This document shows positions 1 to 6,291 of a stretch of 11,171 bases of DNA, one piece after another; the first letter of the stretch is position 1, and each line of letters starts with the position of its first letter. A model generated the notes under the pieces. The model saw only the letters and a list, made by a program, of their open reading frames with translations. It made no database searches and was not told the DNA's origin. Where the stretch lies: the NCBI GenBank assembly GCA_002348905.1, contig DEBW01000152.1:784-11954 (forward strand). The letters run 5' to 3'. The translations under genes and the position numbers were made by a program. Origin of the DNA: Ruminococcus flavefaciens (GTDB taxonomy: Bacteria; Bacillota; Clostridia; Oscillospirales; Ruminococcaceae).

Positions 1-16
1 TAAGAACTTGTTCTCA
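1..16. promoter_or_regulatory. palindromic operator-like site, copy 1
   Basis: The core AGAACTTGTTCT (3-14) is a near-perfect inverted repeat (AGAAC/GTTCT around two central bases). It is the reverse complement of the core of the site at 152-167; over 16 positions the two agree at 14. Two copies about 150 bp apart suggest a dimeric transcription factor operator, of the size and symmetry common for MarR-family sites. The 2-nt spacing between GAAC and GTTC does not fit the Gram-positive LexA box, which has four bases between the arms. It may continue to the left of the window. Confidence 0.4.
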
Positions 17-151
17 TAGGATAAAGCAAACATCTTTTCGGCAAATTCAGCAGATATCTTCGTCATAAAAACTTGAAATACGAAAGTATTCCTGCGTTTT
101 TCTTCCTTGATATCTACTGAATTATGCTCGAAAATCTGTTCACTCTCCCTA

Positions 152-167
152 TTAGAACAAGTTCTAA
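152..167. promoter_or_regulatory. palindromic operator-like site, copy 2
   Basis: TTAGAAC and GTTCTAA form a perfect 7-bp inverted repeat separated by AA. It shares 14 of 16 positions, inverted, with the site at the left edge. It lies 12 nt before the terminator stem. On the minus strand it falls between an AT-rich TATATAA stretch (about 171-177) and a GGGAG tract (about 144-148), the usual position of a repressor site for a leftward transcript. The regulator and the controlled gene are not visible. Confidence 0.45.
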
Positions 168-178
168 GTTTATATAAG

Positions 179-218
179 CTGACAGCGCCGGAATTTCCTT
201 GGTGCTGTCAGTTTTTTT
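179..218 (+). terminator. rho-independent terminator
   Basis: An 11-bp stem (CTGACAGCGCC with GGTGCTGTCAG, one G-U pair) encloses an 11-nt loop and is followed by seven T residues. The T-tract lies on the plus strand, so it stops rightward transcription. It insulates the sigma factor operon from whatever lies to the left. It could instead act as an attenuator in the leader of the sigma gene if that promoter lies further left. Confidence 0.85.
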
Positions 219-295
219 ATCATAGAATTTTTTCCCTTTTTCTTGTCCACTTTCATTTTTCCCGTGCGATTAGTGTATATGAACTTGCAAGTAAA

Positions 296-305
296 GGAAC
301 GTTCC
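296..305. promoter_or_regulatory. perfect GGAACGTTCC palindrome ahead of the ECF sigma gene
   Basis: GGAACGTTCC is its own reverse complement and ends 2 nt before the Shine-Dalgarno tract of the sigma factor gene. GGAAC is also the usual -35 core of many ECF sigma factors, so it could be part of an autoregulated promoter or a repressor site. No matching -10 at a suitable distance upstream of the start codon is evident, and a 10-bp palindrome can arise by chance. Confidence 0.25.
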
Positions 306-320
306 AAAGGTGGTGGTATT

Positions 321-881
321 TTGACAGACAATCAGATATGTGAGCTTATGAAAAGCTCTCCACAGGAGGGCAGAAGGGCGTTTTTTGACAGGTACTGTTC
401 CTACGTTTATGCAATAGCAGCTTCAAAGCTGAAAAGCTGCGGAAGCCGTGAGGATATCGAGGAGTGCGTCAGTGATGTTTTTGCAGAGCTTTTCAGACTT
501 AGCATAACGCCTGACGGAGAACTAAAAGCTCTTGTAGGAGTCGTTGCAAGGCGTACAGCTATTGACTATTTCCGCAAACTCTCGATACGTGCCGGACGTA
601 CAGTTTCAACCGACGACGAAAGTACAAAGGATATACGTGCCGAGGACGATGTTGAAGCAAATTCTGAACGCTCAGAGCTGAAAAGGATACTCCTTGAATG
701 TATCTCACAGCTTGGCGAACCTGATTCTGTTATAATCACTCAGCAATTCATATACGGCAGGACGGTGCGTGAAATATCGTCCGTACTGCAAATGACCGAG
801 GCAGCAGTACACAAGCGAAGCTTGCGTGCAAGAGGCAAACTAAAGGTACTGCTTGCTGAAAATGGCGTGGAGGAGGTCTGA
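321..881 (+). CDS. ECF-like RNA polymerase sigma factor (sigma-70 family)
   Basis: The predicted 186-residue protein has the two-domain layout of ECF sigma factors, which direct RNA polymerase to stress or envelope-response promoters. Residues about 15-85 are the sigma-2 region: the SREDIEECVSDVFAELF stretch (42-58) corresponds to the core-binding region 2.2, and ARRTAIDYFRK (76-86) to the -10 recognition helix. After a polar, acidic linker (95-118), residues about 120-178 form sigma-4, with the helix-turn-helix VREISSVLQMTEAAVHKRS at 149-167. The chosen start is TTG at 321, because AAGGTGGTGG (307-316) is well placed before it and ECF proteins usually begin close to this point. An in-frame ATG at 279 lacks a ribosome binding site. 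The next gene starts 2 nt after the stop and has its own AGGAGG at 871-876, so both are one operon. The function class is clear; the regulon is unknown. Confidence 0.88.
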   Translation: MTDNQICELMKSSPQEGRRAFFDRYCSYVYAIAASKLKSCGSREDIEECVSDVFAELFRLSITPDGELKALVGVVARRTAIDYFRKLSIRAGRTVSTDDESTKDIRAEDDVEANSERSELKRILLECISQLGEPDSVIITQQFIYGRTVREISSVLQMTEAAVHKRSLRARGKLKVLLAENGVEEV

Positions 882-883
882 CT

Positions 884-2947
884 ATGAAAATAGATAATGA
901 CGAGTTGTTCGACTGTTTTGACGGCGATATACCAGAGCAGCTTCCTTTGCTGACCATTGAAGAAAGGGAGCGAATGTACAATATGAGCGAGAGAAAGTTT
1001 AATAATAAGGATACAAATAACGATAATGCAGTAGTAAGCGGAGTTGAGGTATATTCCCGTCCGAAATGGCATAAAAGAGCAGCTTCAATAGCCGCCGCAG
1101 CCGTACTTGTGCTTGGTGTCGGCGGAGGAGCGTATGCGTGGAAAAACGGACATCTTTTCGGTGGGAACGATGAGGTGAGCGTCAGCGAGGACTATCAGGA
1201 TATCCTCTCAATTGCAAAGGAACATTCTGACCGCTATATCGAAACCGAAGCATATTTTGCATCAAGACAGGGAAACGCCGATGGTGAAATGATGAATATC
1301 AAGGTAGTTATAGACGGTCAGGAGGAACTAAGAGAATATTTCATAGTTGAAGATGCTCCCGAAATGTCAGACAGTAAGATATGGAACGCAAATACGATAT
1401 CTGAGATAAGAGCAAACAGCCTTATGGATAAAGCTTATTTTAATGAGACATTTGGTTCGCTCTTTGTATTATGCGGTGTTGATGAAAAATCTGAATCGGA
1501 AGATATGGAAAATGGTATATCAAAAGACGGTATCGTCCCGAAATTCATTCAGTATAAGAACAATATCTACGCTTCAAAGATAGACAATGAGCCTGATGTT
1601 TCCATGATATACCGTGGATTTAACGATTCTGAGCCGGAAATAATATCTCAGAACGATGACAGCATAGTTTTCAGACGTACAAATATGGACGGCATCGCAT
1701 TTGAATTTTCGCTTTCAAAGGACAGTGACGGCGAGTGGAAAACAACTTCTGTAACAAAGCTTGATACAGAGAGCGAAAAAACTGAAAGTGAAGAACTTTC
1801 GATAGAAGATGTTGCAGATATCGTAATAGATAATGCAAAGAAATATTTCGATCTTGAAAAGTTTATTTATTGCAGAGAGGCTTCTGAAAGCGATCATATC
1901 ATTTTGAAGGCTTCAACAGAAGATAATGGCGCAGATGAGCTTAAATACTGCAAGATAGAAGATTTAGATGATGATTATTATGAGATATACGGAGCGGTCT
2001 TCAACGCTCATTCTATAGCTGAACTCAGGGAAGGAAGCTGTATTACAGATGAATTGTTTGAACGCAGGTACTCAGAATGTTTCGGTGAAGTCAGCGGAGA
2101 TACCGTCAATACCGAATTCTGTCTGCCAAGATTTATCGAGTATAACGGCGCACTCTACTTATCAGCAGACTATGATGCTTCAAGTTATGATATCAGAGTG
2201 AGCGGAGTGCCTGAAATAATAAGCTTTTCACCTGATAAAATAGTCGGAAGAATACCCGTAACTCGCCATTTTTATAATGAAGAAGAATCCGAAACTACAT
2301 ATGAAATAACGCTTATAAAGAACACTGAAGGCGAAGGCTGGCTCACATCAGATTTAGAAGTTGTGAATCCGGCTGAAAGCTCTGATGAGACTGAGGCAAA
2401 CGTAAAGGCTGTTGTAAAGAAGTATTACGACTATGAAGAGTACGTTTTCTCAAATGAAAGCTTCGATCACAGCAAGGAAGTAGTGTATTATTGCGGTGAT
2501 AAGACCGAGGAGAACACTATGAAATATGTTCCTTTCAAGGACACTGACTGGAATACTGTAGAAAAGTATGAAGCGCAGGAGGAAAAGCTCTTGGGATACA
2601 TACCAGAGAGGGATATAATGGACTGTTCCGAATATCCGTCAGGTCATGTGTTTGAAACTTACGGCGCAGATTATCTGCTGCCTATGTATATCACAATAGA
2701 CGGCATACTTTACAGGCTTGAAGAAGAGAATCCGTATGTATATGACAATATCAGCGAAAAAATCGCAGATGCGGAAGTAGAGCTTGATAGCAGCGATTGT
2801 GCAAGAGTTGAGATAACACTTGATATAAAACCTTCTGTAAAGGAAAAATTAACAGATTCAGACAGGATAAAAGACAAATTCGAGTTTTGGATAAAATATG
2901 AAAACGGAGAGTGGAAATTAGAATATAAGCTTAACACGACTTCATAA
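884..2947 (+). CDS. single-pass membrane protein, putative ECF sigma regulator with three extracytoplasmic repeats
   Basis: This 687-residue protein directly follows the ECF sigma gene, the usual place of an anti-sigma factor or membrane sensor. Residues 1-65 are polar and presumably cytoplasmic, residues about 66-86 (Ala/Val/Gly-rich) form one transmembrane helix, and the remaining 600 residues should lie outside. No zinc-binding anti-sigma HxxxCxxC motif is present. The outer part consists of three diverged repeats of about 185-190 residues: 100-291, 305-494 and 500-683. Each begins with a helix rich in charged and aromatic residues, contains an aromatic strand (KFIQYKNNIYASK 220-232, RFIEYNGALYLSA 416-428, MYITIDGILYRLE 601-613), and ends with a strand like EFSLSKDSDGEWKTTS. 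PEIISQNDDSIVFR (251-264) and PEIISFSPDKIVGR (443-456) are nearly identical. The layout faintly recalls IseA-type cell-wall hydrolase inhibitor domains, but I do not claim homology. The anti-sigma role is inferred from context. Its tail overlaps the convergent sigK gene by 6 nt. Confidence 0.75.
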   Translation: MKIDNDELFDCFDGDIPEQLPLLTIEERERMYNMSERKFNNKDTNNDNAVVSGVEVYSRPKWHKRAASIAAAAVLVLGVGGGAYAWKNGHLFGGNDEVSVSEDYQDILSIAKEHSDRYIETEAYFASRQGNADGEMMNIKVVIDGQEELREYFIVEDAPEMSDSKIWNANTISEIRANSLMDKAYFNETFGSLFVLCGVDEKSESEDMENGISKDGIVPKFIQYKNNIYASKIDNEPDVSMIYRGFNDSEPEIISQNDDSIVFRRTNMDGIAFEFSLSKDSDGEWKTTSVTKLDTESEKTESEELSIEDVADIVIDNAKKYFDLEKFIYCREASESDHIILKASTEDNGADELKYCKIEDLDDDYYEIYGAVFNAHSIAELREGSCITDELFERRYSECFGEVSGDTVNTEFCLPRFIEYNGALYLSADYDASSYDIRVSGVPEIISFSPDKIVGRIPVTRHFYNEEESETTYEITLIKNTEGEGWLTSDLEVVNPAESSDETEANVKAVVKKYYDYEEYVFSNESFDHSKEVVYYCGDKTEENTMKYVPFKDTDWNTVEKYEAQEEKLLGYIPERDIMDCSEYPSGHVFETYGADYLLPMYITIDGILYRLEEENPYVYDNISEKIADAEVELDSSDCARVEITLDIKPSVKEKLTDSDRIKDKFEFWIKYENGEWKLEYKLNTTS

Positions 2948-3625
2948 CGGCACTGTATCGTACATCTTTTTGAGCTTTTCCATAGCACGTTTCTCGATGC
3001 GTGATACGTATGAGCGTGATATGCCAAGCTTTTTAGCGGTCTCATTCTGAGTATGCGGAGCTTTTCCGTAAAGTCCGTAGCGATATATGATTATTTCAGC
3101 CTCACGGCTGTCAAGGACTTGCTCAAGGCAGCGGTAAAGCTGCTTTGAGCGTATGGTAAGCTCCACCTGCTCATGAATGTCAACGCCGTCGTCGATAAGG
3201 TCGATAAGCGTCATTGTGTTTCCGTCCTTGTCAGTTTCGACAGGCTCGTTTATGTAGATATCTCCGGCAGACTTTTTGGCTGCACGGAAACTCATGAGTA
3301 TCTCGTTTTCGATGCACCGGCTCGCATAGGTAGCGAATTTCGCCCCCTTTGTGTAGTCGAAGGACGACACAGCCTTTATAAGTCCGATAGTACCAATAGA
3401 AATAAGTTCATCCTGTTCAGCAGAGGACTGGGAATATTTTTTCACGATGTGGGCGACAAGCCTGAGGTTATGCTCGATAAGGCGGTTTTTAGCGTTCTTG
3501 TCGCCTTCTGACATCCTGATAAAACATTCCTGCTCCTCTTTTTTTGTCAGCGGTTTCGGAAATACACAGGAATTGTCAACGTGCAGGGCGAAGAAGAAAA
3601 GGTTTTTAAGCAGTTCAAGTATCAT
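2942..3625 (-). CDS. sigK: sporulation sigma factor SigK (pro-sigma-K-like)
   Basis: This 227-residue sigma-70 family protein matches the late mother-cell sporulation factor sigma-K. Residues 1-16 are hydrophobic (LLKNLFFFALHV), like the membrane-tethering pro-sequence removed by SpoIVFB, and the mature part begins near the FPKPLT motif at 22-27. Signature stretches are NRLIEHNLRLVAHIVKKY (47-64, region 2.1), ELISIGTIGLIKAVSSFD (73-90, region 2.2), KFATYASRCIENEIL (96-110, region 2.3-2.4), and a region 4.2 helix-turn-helix ending GISRSYVSRIEKRA (201-214). The pro-sequence is several residues shorter than that of Bacillus subtilis as I recall it. The frame is continuous, so no skin-type element splits the gene. 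The ATG at 3625 has a strong GGAGGTG site (3631-3637). Sigma-E is the closest alternative, but the pro-region and the FPKPLT junction favour sigma-K. The convergent neighbour overlaps its stop. Confidence 0.88.
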   Translation of the reverse strand: MILELLKNLFFFALHVDNSCVFPKPLTKKEEQECFIRMSEGDKNAKNRLIEHNLRLVAHIVKKYSQSSAEQDELISIGTIGLIKAVSSFDYTKGAKFATYASRCIENEILMSFRAAKKSAGDIYINEPVETDKDGNTMTLIDLIDDGVDIHEQVELTIRSKQLYRCLEQVLDSREAEIIIYRYGLYGKAPHTQNETAKKLGISRSYVSRIEKRAMEKLKKMYDTVPL

Positions 3626-3643
3626 ATTAACACCTCCGGAAAT

Positions 3644-3673
3644 AGTATATTTCTTACAGCTTGAACAATATTC
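3644..3673 (-). promoter_or_regulatory. sigma-E-like promoter for sigK
   Basis: Read on the minus strand, GAATATT (3667-3673) fits the Bacillus sigma-E -35 consensus KMATATT exactly. After 15 nt it is followed by AATATACT (3644-3651), which agrees with the -10 consensus CATACANT at five of seven defined positions. Sigma-E control of sigK is established in B. subtilis. The implied start site falls at about 3637, so the leader would be very short and begin at or near the Shine-Dalgarno tract. This is unusual and lowers confidence. Confidence 0.4.
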
Positions 3674-3716
3674 TGAAAAATGTTTTTAAAAAACTATGGT
3701 AAATTTTTCGGATTTA

Positions 3717-3725
3717 TGGTATAAT
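3717..3725 (+). promoter_or_regulatory. extended -10 promoter of ligA
   Basis: TGGTATAAT (3717-3725) is a perfect -10 hexamer with the extended TGN element. The hexamer at the expected -35 place (3697-3702, TGGTAA) is weak. Transcription would start near 3732, leaving about 27 nt of leader before the ATG at 3759. This promoter lies downstream of the in-frame ATG at 3696 and so argues against that longer start. Confidence 0.65.
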
Positions 3726-3758
3726 ATACGTAACATTTTCCAAGGAAGGTATACTATT

Positions 3759-5744
3759 ATGGATATAACAGAAGCAAAAAAACGTGCAGAAGAACTGACC
3801 GAACTCCTTGACAAGTACACATACCAGTACTATGTCCTTGATAATCCTGAGGTCAGCGACTACGAATTTGATATGCTCATGCAGGAGCTTAAAGCCCTTG
3901 AAGCTCAGTACCCTGAGCTTGTGAATCCGGCATCTCCTACTCAGAGAGTCGGCGGAATGGCTTCCGGAAAGTTCGCAAAGGTCGAGCATACTGTACAAAT
4001 GACAAGCTTACAGGATGTTTTCTCGCTGGAGCAGGTCGATGCGTTTCTTGAACGATGCCGTGAACAGCTCAAAGCTCCGGAGTTTTCAGTAGAGCCGAAG
4101 ATAGACGGACTTTCAGTCTCACTTGAATATGAGGACGGCATACTTGTAAGAGGTTCAACACGAGGAGACGGATTCGTGGGCGAGGACGTTACCGCAAATA
4201 TCAGAACTATCCGCTCAATACCGCTCAAACTGAAAAATGCGCCTGAATTTCTCGAAGTAAGAGGCGAGGTCTATATGCCGAGAAGTAGCTTCTTTGAGCT
4301 TGTGGAACAGCAGGAGCTTATGGATGAACAGCCTTTCAAGAATCCACGTAACGCCGCCGCAGGTTCTCTCCGTCAGAAAGATCCTAAAATTACCGCCGGA
4401 CGCAAGCTGGATATGTTCATATTCAACGTTCAGCAGGTGAGAGGCAAGGAGTTCAGCTCTCATACAGAATCGCTTGACTATCTCCGCTCACTTGGATTCA
4501 AGACTGTGCCGACATATAAAAAGTGTACTCAGATAGACGAGATAAAGGACGAGATAGACCGCATAGGCACTGAAAGAGTTGACTTCTCATTCGATATCGA
4601 CGGCGTTGTTATCAAGGTAAATGACCTTTCTCAGCGTGACCTTATGGGAGCAACTGCAAAAACTCCGAAATGGGCAGTTGCATACAAGTATCCGCCGGAG
4701 GAGAAAGAAACTGTTCTTCGTGAGATAGAGGTAAATGTCGGACGTACCGGCGCAATAACTCCTGTAGCTGTGTTTGATTCGATAATACTCGCAGGTACGG
4801 CAGTTTCAAGAGCCGTTCTCCACAATCAGGACTTCATCGACGAGAAGGATATACGTGTCGGCGATACTATCGTTGTACGCAAGGCAGGCGAGATAATCCC
4901 TGAGGTACTGCGCTCTGTGAAACATACTGAAAATTCTGTGCCGTTCAGACTTCCGGATGTCTGTCCGGTCTGCGGTACTCCGTCAGTGCGTGAGGAAGGC
5001 GAGAGCGTACTGCGCTGTCCGAATGTTGAATGTCCGGCACAGCTTCTGAAAAATCTGATACACTTTGCATCAAAGAATGCGATGAATATTGACGGCTTAG
5101 GCGAAGCTAATATGAAGCTTCTCGTTGATACGGGACTTGTAAAGTCTCCGGCTGACCTTTACAGCCTTGAAAAGTCACAGCTTCTTGCGCTTGACCGTTT
5201 TGCCGAGAAATCAGCTGATAATCTCCTGAAAGCTATAGAAAATTCAAAGAACGCAGAGCTTGACAGACTTGTACACGCTCTCGGAATAAGAAACGTCGGA
5301 CAGAGAGCAGCTGTGCTCCTCTGCGATAAATTCGGGGATATGGACAGTCTTCTTGCTGCCGGAAAAGACGATATATCCGCAATTGACGGATTCGGCGATG
5401 TCATAGCCGAAAGCGTTGTGACTGCTCTTGCTGAACCTCATCTGCGTGAACTTATAGAGCGTCTCAGACAGGCTGGAGTGAATATGACCTATACCAAGCA
5501 GTCTACAGGTGACGACCGCTTTGCCGGACTTACATTCGTGCTGACAGGTACTCTCCCTACAATGAAGCGTGACGAGGCTAAAAAGCTTATCGAAAGCTTC
5601 GGCGGAAAGGTGTCAGGCTCAGTATCGAAAAAGACTAATTTCGTTGTAGCCGGTGAAGATGCAGGAAGCAAGCTTGTAAAGGCTCAGGAGCTTGGCGTTG
5701 AGATACTTTCAGAAGCTGACCTTATCAGGAAAACGGAGGAATGA
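3759..5744 (+). CDS. ligA: NAD-dependent DNA ligase LigA
   Basis: The 661-residue protein is a full-length bacterial DNA ligase, which seals nicks in replication and repair using NAD+. All domains appear in order. Domain Ia (1-65) has the YYVLDNPEVSDYEFD NAD-binding pattern (24-38). The adenylation domain has the catalytic lysine in EPKIDG (Lys114), then RGDG (135-138), EVRGEVYMP (166-174), NPRNAAAGSLRQ (195-206) and DGVVIKV (281-287). An OB fold covers about 316-395. A four-cysteine zinc finger uses Cys402, 405, 420 and 425. Helix-hairpin-helix repeats run from about 430 to 580, including GLGEAN and GIRNVG, and a BRCT domain lies at 585-657. The start at 3759 follows AAGGAAGG (3742-3749) and sits downstream of a good -10 box; an in-frame ATG at 3696 would add 21 unlikely residues. 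Its stop (TGA, 5742-5744) lies within the Shine-Dalgarno-to-start region of the next gene, so the two are probably translationally coupled. Confidence 0.98.
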   Translation: MDITEAKKRAEELTELLDKYTYQYYVLDNPEVSDYEFDMLMQELKALEAQYPELVNPASPTQRVGGMASGKFAKVEHTVQMTSLQDVFSLEQVDAFLERCREQLKAPEFSVEPKIDGLSVSLEYEDGILVRGSTRGDGFVGEDVTANIRTIRSIPLKLKNAPEFLEVRGEVYMPRSSFFELVEQQELMDEQPFKNPRNAAAGSLRQKDPKITAGRKLDMFIFNVQQVRGKEFSSHTESLDYLRSLGFKTVPTYKKCTQIDEIKDEIDRIGTERVDFSFDIDGVVIKVNDLSQRDLMGATAKTPKWAVAYKYPPEEKETVLREIEVNVGRTGAITPVAVFDSIILAGTAVSRAVLHNQDFIDEKDIRVGDTIVVRKAGEIIPEVLRSVKHTENSVPFRLPDVCPVCGTPSVREEGESVLRCPNVECPAQLLKNLIHFASKNAMNIDGLGEANMKLLVDTGLVKSPADLYSLEKSQLLALDRFAEKSADNLLKAIENSKNAELDRLVHALGIRNVGQRAAVLLCDKFGDMDSLLAAGKDDISAIDGFGDVIAESVVTALAEPHLRELIERLRQAGVNMTYTKQSTGDDRFAGLTFVLTGTLPTMKRDEAKKLIESFGGKVSGSVSKKTNFVVAGEDAGSKLVKAQELGVEILSEADLIRKTEE

Positions 5745-5746
5745 AC

Positions 5747-6097
5747 ATGAAATTCATATGCTACCCTAAGTGTACTACCTGCAAAAAGGCTCAGAAATGG
5801 CTTGACGATAACGGTATGACTTACGATATCCGTGATATCAAGAGCGAAAATCCTACTGCTGAGGAGCTTGCAGAATGGTACAAAAAGAGCGGTCTGCCGC
5901 TGAAAAAATTCTTCAATACCAGCGGACTTCTCTACAAGTCAATGGAGCTTAAAGATAAGCTTCCGGATATGAGTGAGGAAGAACAGATAAAACTTCTCGC
6001 AACAGACGGTATGCTTGTGAAAAGACCGATACTTGTAAGCGGAGATACAGTCCTTGTTGGATTCAAGGAGCAGGAATGGCTTGATAAGCTTAAATAA
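5747..6097 (+). CDS. Spx/ArsC-family thioredoxin-fold protein
   Basis: A 116-residue protein of the arsenate reductase-like family (ArsC/Spx/MgsR/YffB superfamily). An N-terminal beta strand leads into the redox motif CTTC (Cys9 and Cys12) in YPKCTTCKKAQKWL (6-19). The family-typical KRPI loop follows at 92-95, with a GF/W-rich C-terminus. Members are either thiol reductases or, as with Spx, RNA polymerase-binding redox regulators; sequence alone does not decide which. No arsenic-resistance neighbours are present, so arsenate reduction is unlikely to be its main job. An ATG at 5741 overlaps the ligA stop as ATGA, but GGAGGA (5735-5740) touches it directly. The ATG at 5747 has proper spacing and matches the usual family start. 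It shares a transcript with ligA and ends 3 nt before a strong terminator. Confidence 0.88.
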   Translation: MKFICYPKCTTCKKAQKWLDDNGMTYDIRDIKSENPTAEELAEWYKKSGLPLKKFFNTSGLLYKSMELKDKLPDMSEEEQIKLLATDGMLVKRPILVSGDTVLVGFKEQEWLDKLK

Positions 6098-6100
6098 GAG

Positions 6101-6134
6101 AAATGCGGACGGTCAATGATCGTCCGCATTTTTT
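6101..6134 (+). terminator. rho-independent terminator after the ligA operon
   Basis: The inverted repeat AAATGCGGACG (6101-6111) and CGTCCGCATTT (6121-6131) encloses a 9-nt loop and continues into a T run ending at 6134. It begins 3 nt after the stop of the Spx/ArsC-like gene and separates the ligA unit from the next operon. Confidence 0.9.
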
Positions 6135-6184
6135 GGTTATATATATTATAAAACAAAAAATATGAATAAAATTTGTATTTTTTA

Positions 6185-6213
6185 TTGAAAAAGTAAAATG
6201 GATGTGATATAAT
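6185..6213 (+). promoter_or_regulatory. sigma-A promoter of the SWIM-MoxR operon
   Basis: TTGAAA (6185-6190) and TATAAT (6208-6213) are separated by exactly 17 nt, and a TGA extends the -10 box upstream (6205-6207). The DNA before it (6135-6184) is strongly AT-rich and could serve as an UP element. Transcription should start near 6220, giving a leader of about 70 nt. A near-consensus housekeeping promoter implies that the operon is expressed in growing cells rather than induced only under stress. I see no clear operator or riboswitch in the leader. Confidence 0.85.
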
Positions 6214-6291
6214 GTAAATATATGTGTATTTAAAATCTGCAAACTCAAGGCGGTTTTTTAAAATTTGTACACTTCTTACAGGGAGGTCATT

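Larger units (their letters stand above)
1..320. other. gene-free left-edge region with palindromes and a terminator
   Basis: No convincing coding sequence was found on either strand here. The stretch holds two related palindromes (1-16 and 152-167), a rho-independent terminator (179-218), a T-rich run (about 212-242), a 10-bp perfect palindrome (296-305) and the ribosome binding site of the sigma factor gene (307-316). The rightward terminator implies a transcript coming from the left, but no gene ending before it can be recognised. I could not find a convincing -35/-10 pair for the sigma gene. The nearest candidates, TTGTCC at 243-248 and the TATATG at 276-281, do not have acceptable spacing. 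Confidence 0.6.

Noticed and set aside
1..66. Minus-strand open frame running off the left edge, beginning at an ATG at 66 (MTKISAEF...)
   Set aside because: There is no Shine-Dalgarno before the ATG, and the frame stays open upstream without another standard start. The peptide matches no family I recognise, and it would run through the left palindrome. It could be a gene start with a rare ATT codon near 136, but the support is too thin.
152..167. LexA (SOS) box
   Set aside because: Gram-positive LexA sites have GAAC and GTTC separated by four bases; here the separation is two.
107..343. Plus-strand 78-residue frame at the left edge
   Set aside because: It crosses the terminator and the sigma gene's start region, has no ribosome binding site, and its composition looks like translated non-coding DNA.
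3173..3511. Plus-strand 112-residue frame opposite sigK
   Set aside because: It is antisense to a clear sigma-K gene and is explained by codon bias of the opposite strand; no ribosome binding site was seen.
5747..6097. True arsenate reductase of an ars operon
   Set aside because: No arsenite exporter or ArsR neighbour is present, and the gene is coupled to ligA; only the broad Spx/ArsC family is supported.
6214..6291. Riboswitch or attenuator in the leader of the SWIM operon
   Set aside because: The leader is only about 70 nt and AT-rich. I found no stable hairpin followed by a T-tract; the GGCGG plus T-run at about 6249-6260 lacks a matching stem arm.
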